From Priapulus caudatus (lineage: Eukaryota > Priapulida > Priapulimorpha > Priapulimorphida > Priapulidae), in NCBI RefSeq assembly GCF_000485595.1, contig NW_014579966.1, positions 1 through 22,812 of the forward strand: a stretch of DNA of 22,812 nucleotides, given 5' to 3'. Numbering within the stretch: the first letter of the stretch is position 1; each line of letters begins with the position of its first letter. The position numbers and the translations under genes are program-made. Below, piece by piece: positions 10,132 to 18,069 of this stretch. Under the pieces are notes generated by a model, which saw only the letters and a list, made by a program, of their open reading frames with translations, was not told the DNA's origin and did no database searches.

Positions 10132-10602
10132 CTAACCTTTTTCGTTTACTGTAGCCGTGTTGCTAGATGCAGCTGTGAAGGCTATCCCGCTGCGGGGCGT
10201 CAGCCGCCCGCTTCTCAACCCAACATGCGACGTGTTTTGTACGCTAGACGGCTGATCCTTAACGCGCCCGCTTCTCAACCCAACATGCGACGTGTTTTGC
10301 ATGGTAGCGGACTGATCCCCACCGCGTCCGCCCAGGCACAGAACGTGTCTGAAGCCAGCACGAAACTGCCTGTTGGTCACGCCGTAGACGATCGGGTTGA
10401 CGCAGCTGTTGAAGGGCGCCATAAAAATTGCGAAGAGAAAAAATGGCGCCGGCCAGTCGTAGTTGGGATCGAAGTAGAAGTCAAAGACCATCGGTGTCCA
10501 GGTGATTACGAACACGACGAATATCGTGCAAAGGGTTCGTGCGAGTTCGGTCGACGCCGTAGACGTCTTCGTTTTTGACTGGACCGCACCTGCAGCTGCG
10601 AC
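10132..10602 (-). CDS. Class A GPCR, last coding exon (TM6-TM7 and C-tail)
   Basis: This exon encodes the end of a rhodopsin-class seven-transmembrane receptor of the plasma membrane, which would couple ligand binding to G proteins. It follows an acceptor GCTACAG ending at 10603 and starts in phase 0 (VAAAGAVQSKTKTS), giving the end of intracellular loop 3. TM6 is TLCTIFVVFVITWTPMVF, with the W-x-P toggle motif (usually CWxP; here TWTP). An acidic/aromatic loop follows, then TM7 with the canonical NPxxY as NPIVY, and helix 8 (RQFRAGFRHVL) ending in a Cys that could be palmitoylated. The tail holds two copies of a 20-residue repeat (QNTSHVGLRSGR core). Stop codon at 10134-10132. Phase and reading agree with the exon at 11482-11889. 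The overall look is melatonin-receptor/GPR84/moody-like, but the ligand cannot be inferred. Confidence 0.88.
   Translation of the reverse strand, partial: VAAAGAVQSKTKTSTASTELARTLCTIFVVFVITWTPMVFDFYFDPNYDWPAPFFLFAIFMAPFNSCVNPIVYGVTNRQFRAGFRHVLCLGGRGGDQSATMQNTSHVGLRSGRVKDQPSSVQNTSHVGLRSGRLTPRSGIAFTAASSNTATVNEKG
10205..10324 (-). repeat. In-frame 60-bp tandem duplication in the receptor tail
   Basis: Two units of exactly 60 bp. CGCCCGCTTCTCAACCCAAC begins at 10205 and again at 10265, followed in each by ATGCGACGTGTTTTG. The unit encodes 20 residues per copy with a QNTSHVGLRSGR core on the minus strand. The most conserved 35 bp are identical and the rest differ, so the duplication is not brand new. 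A degraded third start (GCGTCCGCCC) follows at about 10324. Confidence 0.9.
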
Positions 10603-10730
10603 CTGTAGCGAACAAAGGCAATGTTACCCCGTTCTCGCTACGGTACCGCCGAATAACCGAGTAGCTTAAGGGTAGAATGCAAGAAACGTCACTATTGTTA
10701 TTACCAAAGATTGACGGCGAATAGCCGTAC

Positions 10731-10905
10731 CTGTCCTTTTTAGCTACTAATGCAGAGATTGCAGACATTACTAATGAAATGCGATGCATCATGAAGGCAG
10801 GTTAGGCGCATTGCCTTTATCCGGACATAATTTGGTTTGTGCGAGTGTACGTTATGTAGGATTTCCTTCTGTGAGACATAATAAAGTCATAATAAACTAA
10901 ATTTA
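10731..10905. repeat. Intron direct repeat, copy 1
   Basis: From TACCTGTCCTTTTAGCTACT to about AATAAACTAAATTT. It matches 11181-11356 with few substitutions (for example TGCAGAGATTGCAGACAT, then GTGCGAGTGTACGTTATG shared exactly). The two copies are in the same orientation, 451 bp apart. Confidence 0.9.
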
Positions 10906-10980
10906 ATGCGGTTACTGTCCACTGCACAGGCACTTGGATCGTTTCAATAAAATATAATGCTAAATAAATACGAAATCTAT

Positions 10981-11157
10981 TTACTACCAAAGTCTTAATG
11001 TTTCTCTACTCTCTTTCGCCTATTATTGCCGACAATTCCCTGTAAATGCCGTGCAAATGCTCCTCTGCAACACACATGTACACCGCACGCACGCTGCCGC
11101 ACACTGACACACATATATATACGTATGAGTAGAGAAACATTAACACTTTGGTAGTAA
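10981..11157. mobile_element. 177-bp MITE-like element with 31-bp terminal inverted repeats
   Basis: The left terminus 10981-11011 (TTACTACCAAAGTCTTAATG onward) is the reverse complement of 11127-11157 with one mismatch in 31. The interior has ACGC/ACAC words and a short TATATATACGTA. It lies in the receptor intron between the two direct repeats. Flanking bases do not give an unambiguous target-site duplication, so the superfamily is not assigned. Confidence 0.75.
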
Positions 11158-11180
11158 TTTGGTAGTTAATTGTTTGGGGT

Positions 11181-11356
11181 ACCTGCACCTTTTAGCTACT
11201 AATGCAGAGATTGCAGACATGACTAATAAAATAAGACGCATCATGAAGGCATGTTAGACGCGTTGCCTTTATCCAGACATAATTTAGTTTGTGCGAGTGT
11301 ACGTTATGTAGGATTTCCTTCTGTGGGACATAATAAAGTCATAATAAACTCAATTT
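11181..11356. repeat. Intron direct repeat, copy 2
   Basis: Second copy of the ~175-bp repeat of 10731-10905, beginning ACCTGCACCTTTTAGCTACT and ending near AATAAACTCAATTT. Together the copies bracket the MITE-like element. This could reflect a local duplication followed by insertion, or long terminal direct repeats of an unrecognised element. Confidence 0.9.
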
Positions 11357-11481
11357 TATTATTAAAGGGATTGGGACAATGTCATAGTTGAGATGGCGTT
11401 GACGGGCACACGTACGCGCGGGGAATAACAATAGACGCAATGGCGCTAGAAGTAGTGCCAGTCTAACCCGAAAGTACTTAC

Positions 11482-11889
11482 CCGCTGCTTACTCTTGTAA
11501 ACGTGGAGGAATACCTTCACGTAGCAGATGGCTGTCACGGCTACGGGCGATATTAGACAGAGCGCTGCCCACAGGTGGCGGTGTAGCGGGCTCGTGTACC
11601 AATTCCACAGGCACGACTGCGAACGGGGTTCAAACCAGAAGCCGTTGTCGTAGAAGAACGCCGGCAGATTTATGACGAAGACGGCAAACCAGGTGACAAC
11701 GACAATGGCGACGCATTTGCTCGACGTGAACACGCGTCCGCAGACGTTGGAGTAGCAAAATAGCGAACATACGACTGACACTGATGACCATAAGTGTGAA
11801 GAGCGAGGCGTTACACACGTTAATGCATGCGGCGCCGGTAAGCGTACACAGAATCTTCGACCCTGTCAACACCTCCTGCTTGAGAAATC
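11482..11889 (-). CDS. Class A GPCR, internal exon (TM3-TM5), one apparent frameshift
   Basis: The exon follows a pyrimidine-rich acceptor (TTTCTCACTGTAG ending at 11890) and ends at the GTAAGT donor (11481). The first bases complete a split codon, then FLKQEVLTGSKILCTL leads into TM3 with the conserved Cys of the extracellular disulphide. The DRY box reads SRM (ISVSRMFAI): Arg is kept, Asp and Tyr are not. TM4 has the conserved Trp (VVTWFAVFVINLPAFF). Loop 2 carries the partner Cys (RSQSCLWNW). TM5 has Pro and Tyr (ISPVAVTAICYVKVFLHVY). Frame changes once at a TTTT run (plus-strand AAAA 11757-11760), right after SRMFAI. With three T's the frame would be open throughout, so it is a sequencing slip or a recent mutation. 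TM1-TM2 must lie in an upstream exon that I did not find. Confidence 0.86.
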
Positions 11890-12260
11890 CTACAGTGAGA
11901 AACCCCGGGAAAGGGGCGTGTAGATCATTGATCTAGCAGTCATGTATCATTTCAGATGGAAAAAATGTGTTTATCTCATGGGGACTGGAATATAGGAAGT
12001 ATTATCGCCGCATTTATATTCTATGAAAAATGCGGTTTGTAGAATTAAAATACAATTTTAACGGACAGAAAATATCGAGTGATACGAAAAATTGAATTCC
12101 AGTTTATGGAATGCTATCACCATCTTCACATTTACCTCTGTCACAGTTGTCAAAACAAATACGCGTTCATAACCGTATAAGAAACTTACAAGCCTATTTG
12201 TAGATTCATATAATTATATCATGATTATTATAGGACGGAATAAAGAGCATCGTTACGATT
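11890..12260. other. AT-rich DNA upstream of the visible receptor exons
   Basis: No frame encodes a recognisable TM1 or TM2 (no GN..V or LAxxD-type segment). A GTAAGT exists on the minus strand at 12185-12190, but the preceding sequence is not TM-like. Treated as intron or intergenic DNA. Confidence 0.5.
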
Positions 12261-12314
12261 ACACTAGATCCCCCGTCACACTAGATCTTCACTAGATCCC
12301 CCGTCACACTAGAG
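12261..12314. repeat. 28-bp tandem duplication
   Basis: CACTAGATCCCCCGTCACACTAGA occurs at 12262 and again at 12290, giving a 28-bp period with near-identical copies. It directly precedes the 11-bp array. Confidence 0.9.
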
Positions 12315-12317
12315 CTA

Positions 12318-12620
12318 CGCTCATCACGATCGCCCCACGCTCAAAAAATTTGGCCGAGCGTGGTGAGAGCGTGGCTAATTGAGCCCCAGCGCCGATACTA
12401 CGATCTAAGTGCGTCTTTACCCCGCCCAACAAGCTTTTACCACGCTCCATACCACGTTCAACACCACGCCCGCATCACGCTTGCACTGCGCCCGCTGCGT
12501 CTTTATTGCGACCAATCCGATCGCATTGCGTTCAAACGACGATTTCACTGCGCTTAAGCAACGCTCACCGCGCCTCAACTGCGCGCCAGTCACGCTCCTA
12601 GTGCGACTTAATCACGGTGA
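12318..12620. repeat. Degenerate 11-bp-period array (YRCGYYY core)
   Basis: CG cores inside TGCGC/CACGC-type words fall at very regular steps: 12401, 12412, 12423, 12443, 12455, 12467, 12478, 12489, 12498, 12509, 12529, 12540, 12551, 12562, 12571, 12582, 12593, 12604, 12615. Most steps are exactly 11 bp, and two are about 20 bp. Upstream, two GAGCGTGG units (12356-12363 and 12367-12374) are the same motif inverted, also 11 bp apart. The first forms a perfect 8-bp hairpin with CCACGCTC at 12335-12342. The short Arg/His-rich frames over this region reflect the array. Confidence 0.75.
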
Positions 12621-12805
12621 TGACGGACAATGAGCATGGTACGGCAGCAGTTGTAATGCAGGTTTTTTTGTGCGCATGACCGGTCGTGCACAAGAGCCGA
12701 ACGTGCGTCTGGCTGCTGTGTGCGCAGGTCGTGGAACAACGCATTAGACATGACAAGGGAAACTCTTAATCGGGTTTTACCATGCGTGTGTCTTTCGGCA
12801 ATGCC
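12621..12805. other. Unassigned stretch
   Basis: A 78-codon minus-strand frame (12844-12608) crosses it and is not recognised. Nothing else is seen. Confidence 0.4.
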
Positions 12806-13135
12806 TCTGTCTTTTGTAAGCGCGTAAGGTCGAAAGAAACACATCGTCTGGGGTGGCTAAGGTGACGAGGGACCCGCGCGTTGTTGCATGCTCATATACT
12901 TTAGCATAGCGGCAGGGAATGGCGGGTTGCTGCGGCTCTGAGATCGGATTTTACTGTTCAACTGTCTCTCGTCTACGACCTTGACTTTGTTAAGCATATA
13001 AGATCGGCCGAAAAACATTGCCCTGGGTGGCTAAGGCGACGACCGACCCGAGCGCCATTGCTCGTGTGCTTTATCATAACTGCAGGAAATGGCGGGATGT
13101 TACGGCCGTAATAAGCGTATAAGATCGGCCGAAAA
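12806..13135. repeat. Tandem repeat, ~174/126-bp units
   Basis: CTTTTGTAAGCGCGTAAGGTCGAAAG (from 12811) recurs as CTTTGTTAAGCATATAAGATCGGCCG (from 12985) and TAATAAGCGTATAAGATCGG (from 13110). Between them GGGTGGCTAAGGYGACGA and GCAGGRAATGGCGGG are shared. The second unit lacks about 48 bp present in the first. Confidence 0.8.
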
Positions 13136-14250
13136 GGCCTGATTTACGTCAGTAAATAAACGACGAAAAATATTCCAGATCTCCTAGAGACGTGCGGGGG
13201 ATTGTAGCGTCAGATATGTTTGTGCGCATGCTCAATAATAGCTAACAGAAATAACATTTTGTTAATTATAACATTTTGTTAAACTTGTGTATTTAAAAAA
13301 TCAGCTGGCATACGCAGGAATATGTTTCTATGAAAATTATTTGAGAAAAGTTGCGGTAAGTTGAGGTACATAAGCTAACTAATATTTCGTTCGAACTAAT
13401 ATTTAGATACTGCATGAGCATACACGAACACAGTTAGGTTCATTTTACCCTGTTCTCCAGTATAGCGAAACTCGGGAAAACTGGGCGCCTCACAATTGTT
13501 AAAGAGATTACGTCACCGTAAATAGTAAAAGTAAAGAAAGATTATGTCCACTTTTTCACAAAATGTAAGTGATTCTGTTCGGTTTTTATGGTTAAATTGC
13601 TGCATTATACTTCATATTTTGCTATGACGTTCGATGTGAACAAGCCCTCGTGACTCATCCATAGCCTATAGCAAGCATGTCATATGATCAATATAATAAT
13701 CAAACCGCCCAGTTCTTTTGGATTTTTAACTACTTGAAAAACAATCTTATCAGGTAAGAATTTGAGTATACATTTAGTGCCATTAGTACTTACATTTCAT
13801 ACTTAATACTTTTCATGTAAAAAAATTGCAACAAAATTTTTACAAAATTATATACACCATAGAAAATTCGTGACGTAGTCAATTTAAAACGAAATGCCCA
13901 AACGATAGCAACGTAGTGATCCATGTCGTGGGGGCTGGGCAAATATTGAGCGTCTGCGATGCAAGAGGATATCAATTACATGATCCTGAAGCCGCCGGCC
14001 CACTGAGAAAAGCTTTACTTTCGTAATAAATCGATAAAGGGACTTTTTGCAGGATAAAAAGTAGGATAAGGAATGCGCTCTTGGCTAGAGGTTTCATTGA
14101 CTTGTTTGACCAGTAATCATGCTTATACTCAGCAGGCCAAAGAGCCTGCTGACCACATACAGGCCTGACTAACTGCAAAAGAATATTTTTGCAAAAGAAT
14201 AATCATATTTACAGTAACCTCAAATATTTTCATGACTAGTATAATCAAAG
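13136..14250. other. No supported gene; AT-rich, one strong hairpin
   Basis: A perfect 9-bp stem TCAGCAGGC/GCCTGCTGA with a 6-base loop lies at 14129-14152. An ATAACATTTTGTTAA word is tandemly doubled at about 13248-13283. Minus-strand frames of 61 and 68 codons (13975-13790, 14178-13972) follow each other but match no family I know. The first ends near a GTAAGT (complement of 13790-13795). Confidence 0.5.
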
Positions 14251-14251
14251 A

Positions 14252-14336
14252 CCTCTCTCTCTCTCGCTCTCTCTCTTTCCGCTCTCTCTCTCCTCGAGGC
14301 TCTCTCTCTCTCTCTTCTCGTCTCTCCTCTCCTCTC

Positions 14337-14379
<43 letters not shown>

Positions 14380-14402
14380 TATATAATATATAAATATATA
14401 CT
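14252..14402. repeat. (CT)n followed by (TA)n microsatellites
   Basis: CTCTCT tract with interruptions from 14252 to 14338, then TATATA from 14341 to about 14402. It abuts the first MITE-like element directly. Confidence 0.95.
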
Positions 14403-14888
14403 ATAGCCGGCGTTCACACGTAGCAAGAAACAGGTATAGCGTTCACGAGCGAGGTAAAAAGCGCGGTCCAAGAATACGGTATCTAAACAGATCCGGTATT
14501 TTTTGTAAATACGCGGCTTCCCAACCCCGAATATTTGCCCGTGCTGGAGAAATACCGACTTCTGACCGCGCATTTTCATGGAACGCAAATACGCGGATTT
14601 CTGAAGCCGCGTATATTATAGACTGGTTCGCGCTCAGACAGGTCAGTAAAGCGAGTGAACTGGCGAGCGCGGACCAGTCTAACGTAGTTATCCGGCAGTT
14701 GTGCGTCATTGCATGTTTTATTTCGCATGTTGCTTGATTGTTAAAGCACTCGCAGCCCGCAATATACCGGATTTCTGGAGGCCGCGAATCAGCGTGTGAC
14801 GCTCGGCCCTGCGTAATTTGTCCTCAGATTCGGTATTCGCAATAGCGTATTCATCAATACGCGGTCGTCGGTGTGAACGAGCTATTAT
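14403..14888. mobile_element. MITE-like element, copy 1 (~486 bp)
   Basis: Ends are imperfect terminal inverted repeats: ATAGCCGGCGTTCACACG at the left, and the complement of CGGTGTGAACGAGCTAT at the right. The body aligns collinearly with 15483-16001. A central hairpin pairs TAGACTGGTTCGCGCTC (14619-14635) with GAGCGCGGACCAGTCTA (14665-14681), 17 bp with one G.T. Further GC-rich words (CGCGGATTTCTGAAGCCGCG) are self-complementary. No transposase frame. The left end abuts a TA tract, consistent with a TA-rich target. Confidence 0.8.
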
Positions 14889-15482
14889 CGAGGGTCTTTG
14901 GTAAATCAACGGGCAGGAGAAATAATTGAACGTACTTACCATAGCCTTTCTTAGCGCAACACACTCACTGAACATTGTCCTCGGGTTGGTTTCATGTTTC
15001 TCGAGTCTCTGATGTCATCAAGCCAATTCCGTGTTAGAAGTATTGACTTACCTAGAGAGACTTGCGTTCCCGCGAGATCGCGCACACAGCAAAAAAACGC
15101 AACGTTCGAAACGCTACTGTCATGCCACGCATTAACAACTGCCGCCGTAATCAATGCTCCATCGTCCGTCACACGTCGTCATCGTCGCCGTCAGCAGCAT
15201 CGCCGCCGACCGTCGAGATTGCTAACAGCGCGCAGCAGTCCGTGACTCGGGTTTAAGACTTCGCGGCCAGTCGTGTTCGTAGTGCATCGTGGAGTTTCCT
15301 GATGTAGGTAACTGGCGAAGATGAACAAGCACATGCGGTCAGTAACAGTTCTACAGACTCTATACTCGCCCGACCTGCGAGACAGGGGTAGCCGTTCGGA
15401 CAGGTGGTGGCCTACATCTGTCCATACAGATCTTCTCCAACAGTACGTAAAACTTTCGTGTCAGTCTTGAGTAGGAAAACAT
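14889..15482. other. Unique DNA between the two MITE copies, splice-donor-like sites
   Basis: Two minus-strand GTAAGT sites stand 113 bp apart: GCTATG|GTAAGTACG (complement of 14933-14938) and CTCTAG|GTAAGTCAA (complement of 15046-15051). The minus frame from 15172 to the second site is open and gives an ordinary-looking sequence (TDDGALITAAVVNAWHDSS) that I do not recognise. A GTC/CGTCGT-rich patch lies at 15165-15225. This could hold exons of an unknown minus-strand gene, but there is no homology support. Confidence 0.35.
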
Positions 15483-16001
15483 GAGAGCAGGCAGACGCGT
15501 TTCACACGTAGCAAGAATCCGTAATTTAGCGTTAACACTGAAGGCCAAAAATGCGCGGTCCAAGTAATAACGGTATCTTAAAACAGATCGCGGTATTTGA
15601 GATGTAATACGAGGCTTCCCCAGACCCGCGCGGAATAATTTCGCCGTGCTTGAGAAAGACCGGATCTCTGGACCGCGCATTTCTCGTGTGAACGCTAATA
15701 CCATCATTTCTGAAGCCGCGTATTTATAGACTGGTCCGCGCTCACAGTTCCAGTGTAGACGGCGAGTAGAACTTGGCGAGCGCGGGCGCTAGTCTACGTA
15801 TTTTTATGTCAGTTGGTGCCAAATTGCATTTGTTTATTTCGCATTGTTCGCGTGAATTGTTCTTGCCGCTCGCAGCCCGTAAATACGTATTTTCTGGAGC
15901 CCGCGGAATAGCGTGTGAACGCTCGCGCGTATTTGTCTCAGAATTCGATTTTCGGCAAATAGCGTATCGTAAATACGAGTCCGTGTGAAACGGAGGCTCT
16001 C
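15483..16001. mobile_element. MITE-like element, copy 2 (~519 bp)
   Basis: Same orientation as copy 1. Ends are GAGAGCAGGCAGACGCGTTTCACACG and the complement of CGTGTGAAACGGAGGCTCTC, so the terminal repeat is about GAGAGCC..CGTTTCACACG. It retains the TAGACTGGTCCGCGCTC / GAGCGCGGGCGCTAGTCTA hairpin and the CGCAGCCCG, GTGTGAACGCT and TTTCTGAAGCCGCGTAT blocks of copy 1. The copies differ by many substitutions and indels, so they are separate old insertions of one family. Confidence 0.8.
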
Positions 16002-16078
16002 GTGTATTCTAAGCAGGTTATTTCGCGGAATGATGGCATGGATTGAGGAATGGATAGATGGTTGACTGATAATGAATG

Positions 16079-16152
16079 ATGGATATTAGGATGGATGGAG
16101 GATGGATGTATGTATGTACGATGGTGTGGTGGTGTGTGTGTGGTGTGTAGTG

Positions 16153-16194
<42 letters not shown>

Positions 16195-16600
16195 CGGTGG
16201 TATGTATGTATTAGTATGTCGTACGTACGTACGTACGTACGTACGTCTAAGGTTATGTATGTAGTATGATGTATGCAGTATGTATGTAAGTATGTAGTAT
16301 GTGTATGTATGTATTATGTATGTATGTAGTAGGTATGTATGTAGATGTATGTATGTAGGTAGTAAGTATGTTATTAGTATGTATTATGTAAGTATGTATG
16401 TATGTATGTGATGTATGGTATGTATGTATGTATGGTATGTATGTATGTAGTAATAGTATGTATGTATGTATGTATGTATGTATGTATGTATTATGATGTT
16501 TAGTAGTAGTATGATAATGTATGTAGTTATGTATGGTAGTATGTAGTAGTATGTATGTATGGTAAATGTAGATGTATTACGTATGTATGTATGTATGTAA
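16079..16600. repeat. (GT)n, (GTAC)n and (GTAT)n microsatellite block
   Basis: GGATGGATG units lead to (GT)n at 16122-16190, then (GTAC)n at 16218-16246, then (GTAT)n with frequent one-base slips to 16600. Frames over it are Ile/His/Tyr/Thr-rich repeat translations. Confidence 0.95.
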
Positions 16601-16928
16601 ATCCCACAACAGCAAATACAAATCCACAACACAAATGCAAATCCCGCAACACAAATGCAACATCACAACACAAAGCAAACGCCAAACACAAATGAAAACC
16701 CACAACACCAAATGCAAAATCCCCAGCAACACAAATCAAACGTCAGCAACACAAATGGCAAACGCCACAACACAATGCAAAAGCCACAACCCACAAGCAA
16801 ACGCCACAACACAAATCAAATCCCACAACAACAAATGCAAACAGCTGGCCACAACCCCACAAAATGCAAAACCCACAACAACAAAATTTTAATGGCAAAC
16901 GCCACAAACGACAAAATGCAAAATCCCC
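16600..16928. repeat. ~20-bp minisatellite, left arm (CCACAACACAAATGCAAACG)
   Basis: About 16 imperfect units of roughly 20 bp, each containing CACAACACAAATGCAAA with variable GC/TC endings. The Asn/Gln/Thr/Lys-rich frames at 16572-17005 are repeat translations. Confidence 0.9.
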
Positions 16929-17084
16929 TGCCCGCGCCCAGCGCCGCTGTACTGTCTGTACTGGACCATGATACAAGCAAGATAATCAGGATATCTTACT
17001 CCTAGCATCTACTGCCGCATTGTCTAACCGCTGGTAACCCCTTCCCCCTGCCGCACACACGCTATCAGCGGGGGGGGGGGGAGG

Positions 17085-17510
17085 CGCTATATGGCCGAGG
17101 AAAGTGTATTACCTAAATCATATCTCGCGAACTATAGACGTTACGTTCTAGAAGTCCCACATTCATGATGATACCATGTTTTAGCAATAATCTCTGAGTG
17201 TGTGAAGTTTATTGACGCACGATAGCTAAATTAATAGGCTTTTTCCAGCGCGTAAATGGCCCATAGACTTATGCAGGCACATAGTAGGCGTATGGCCGGT
17301 AGGAAAGTGTATTACCTATCATATCTCGCGAACTATAAATTAGGTATCTAGAATTTTAGCATGCATGATGATACATGTTTAAGCAATAAGCTCTGATGTC
17401 GAGTTTATTGACGCACGAATTAGTCTAAGTAATTAGCGTTATTCACAGCGCGTAATGCCCATAGGCTATCAGGCGCGGCTATAATGGCCGTAAGAAAGTG
17501 CAGTTACTAT
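17085..17510. repeat. ~200-bp tandem repeat, two units plus a start
   Basis: Units begin at TATATGGCCGAGGAAAGTG (17089), CGTATGGCCGGTAGGAAAGTG (17288) and ATAATGGCCGTAAGAAAGTG (17481). Shared internal landmarks are ATCATATCTCGCGAACTATA, GATGATAC.ATGTTT.AGCAATAA and GTTTATTGACGCACGA. One related unit is found inverted at about 19500-19650, and a dispersed relative at 2117-2390. Confidence 0.85.
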
Positions 17511-17559
17511 CATATGGAGCGGAACGAGTTAAGATACAATTCAGAAATCTCCATACGTA

Positions 17560-18020
17560 TAAAGACTGGTATGATAGAGGACTGGTATGGAACAATAGGA
17601 ACTGGCTTCCAATCAGAGATAGTGATATGAAATGTTAGATAGCCTTAGCTTCAACATATGATATGGGATGGTAGGACCTGGCTTCAAATCATAGAGAGTG
17701 ATATTGAATGTAGGACCTTATTGACTTCAAACAGTAGAGAGGATATAGGAGGTAAGGACGCTTAGGCTTCAATCAATAGATTGGCAGATAATAAATGGTA
17801 GAAGCTGGCTTCAAACAGTAGAGAGGTGATATGGGATGGTCTAGGACCTTGGCTTCCATTTAATAGATTGTGATATGAAATGGGTAGAAGCTTGGCTGTC
17901 AAACAGTAGAGAGTGATATGATGTAGGACCTTGGCTTCAATCAATAGATTGCGAATTGAAATGTAGAACTAGCTTGACTTCAAACAGTAGAGATGATTAT
18001 TGGATGTAGAAACCCTGGGG
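17560..18020. repeat. ~84-bp tandem repeat array
   Basis: The motif CAGTAGAGAG starts units at 17732, 17816, 17904 and 17985 (steps 84, 88 and 81). Each unit carries TGATATG, TAGGACCTTGGCTTCAA and AATAGATTG. Earlier, more degraded units extend back to about 17560. It ends at a T13-14 run near 18024-18037. Confidence 0.85.
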
Positions 18021-18069
18021 CCCTTTTTTTTTTTTTCAAATCAGTAGATAGTGAGATAGGATGAAAGAT

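Larger units (their letters stand above)
10603..11481 (-). other. Receptor intron (879 bp, GT-AG, phase 0)
   Basis: The donor is CAGCGG|GTAAGTAC, with GTAAGT complementary to 11476-11481. The acceptor is TTCGCTACAG|GTC ending at 10603. Joining across it keeps the frame between loop-3 sequences KSKQR and VAAAGAVQ. The intron carries two ~175-bp direct repeats and a 177-bp inverted-repeat element between them. Confidence 0.85.

Noticed and set aside
12185-12190. Minus-strand GTAAGT as the donor of the missing TM1-TM2 receptor exon
   Set aside because: The sequence before it does not encode a hydrophobic helix, a GN motif or an LAxxD-type motif in any frame.
14129-14152. 9-bp perfect stem-loop as a histone 3' processing hairpin or terminator
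   Set aside because: The histone hairpin has a 6-bp stem and a 4-base loop with a different sequence, and no coding region precedes this one.
16600-16928. Possible CRISPR-like array (short repeats at regular spacing)
   Set aside because: Units are contiguous with no unique spacers, imperfect, and lie in eukaryotic-type DNA; it is a minisatellite.
16572-17005. Asn/Gln/Thr-rich frames resembling a low-complexity protein
   Set aside because: Translation of the 20-bp minisatellite; the reverse-strand array gives the same kind of frame at 19636-20280.
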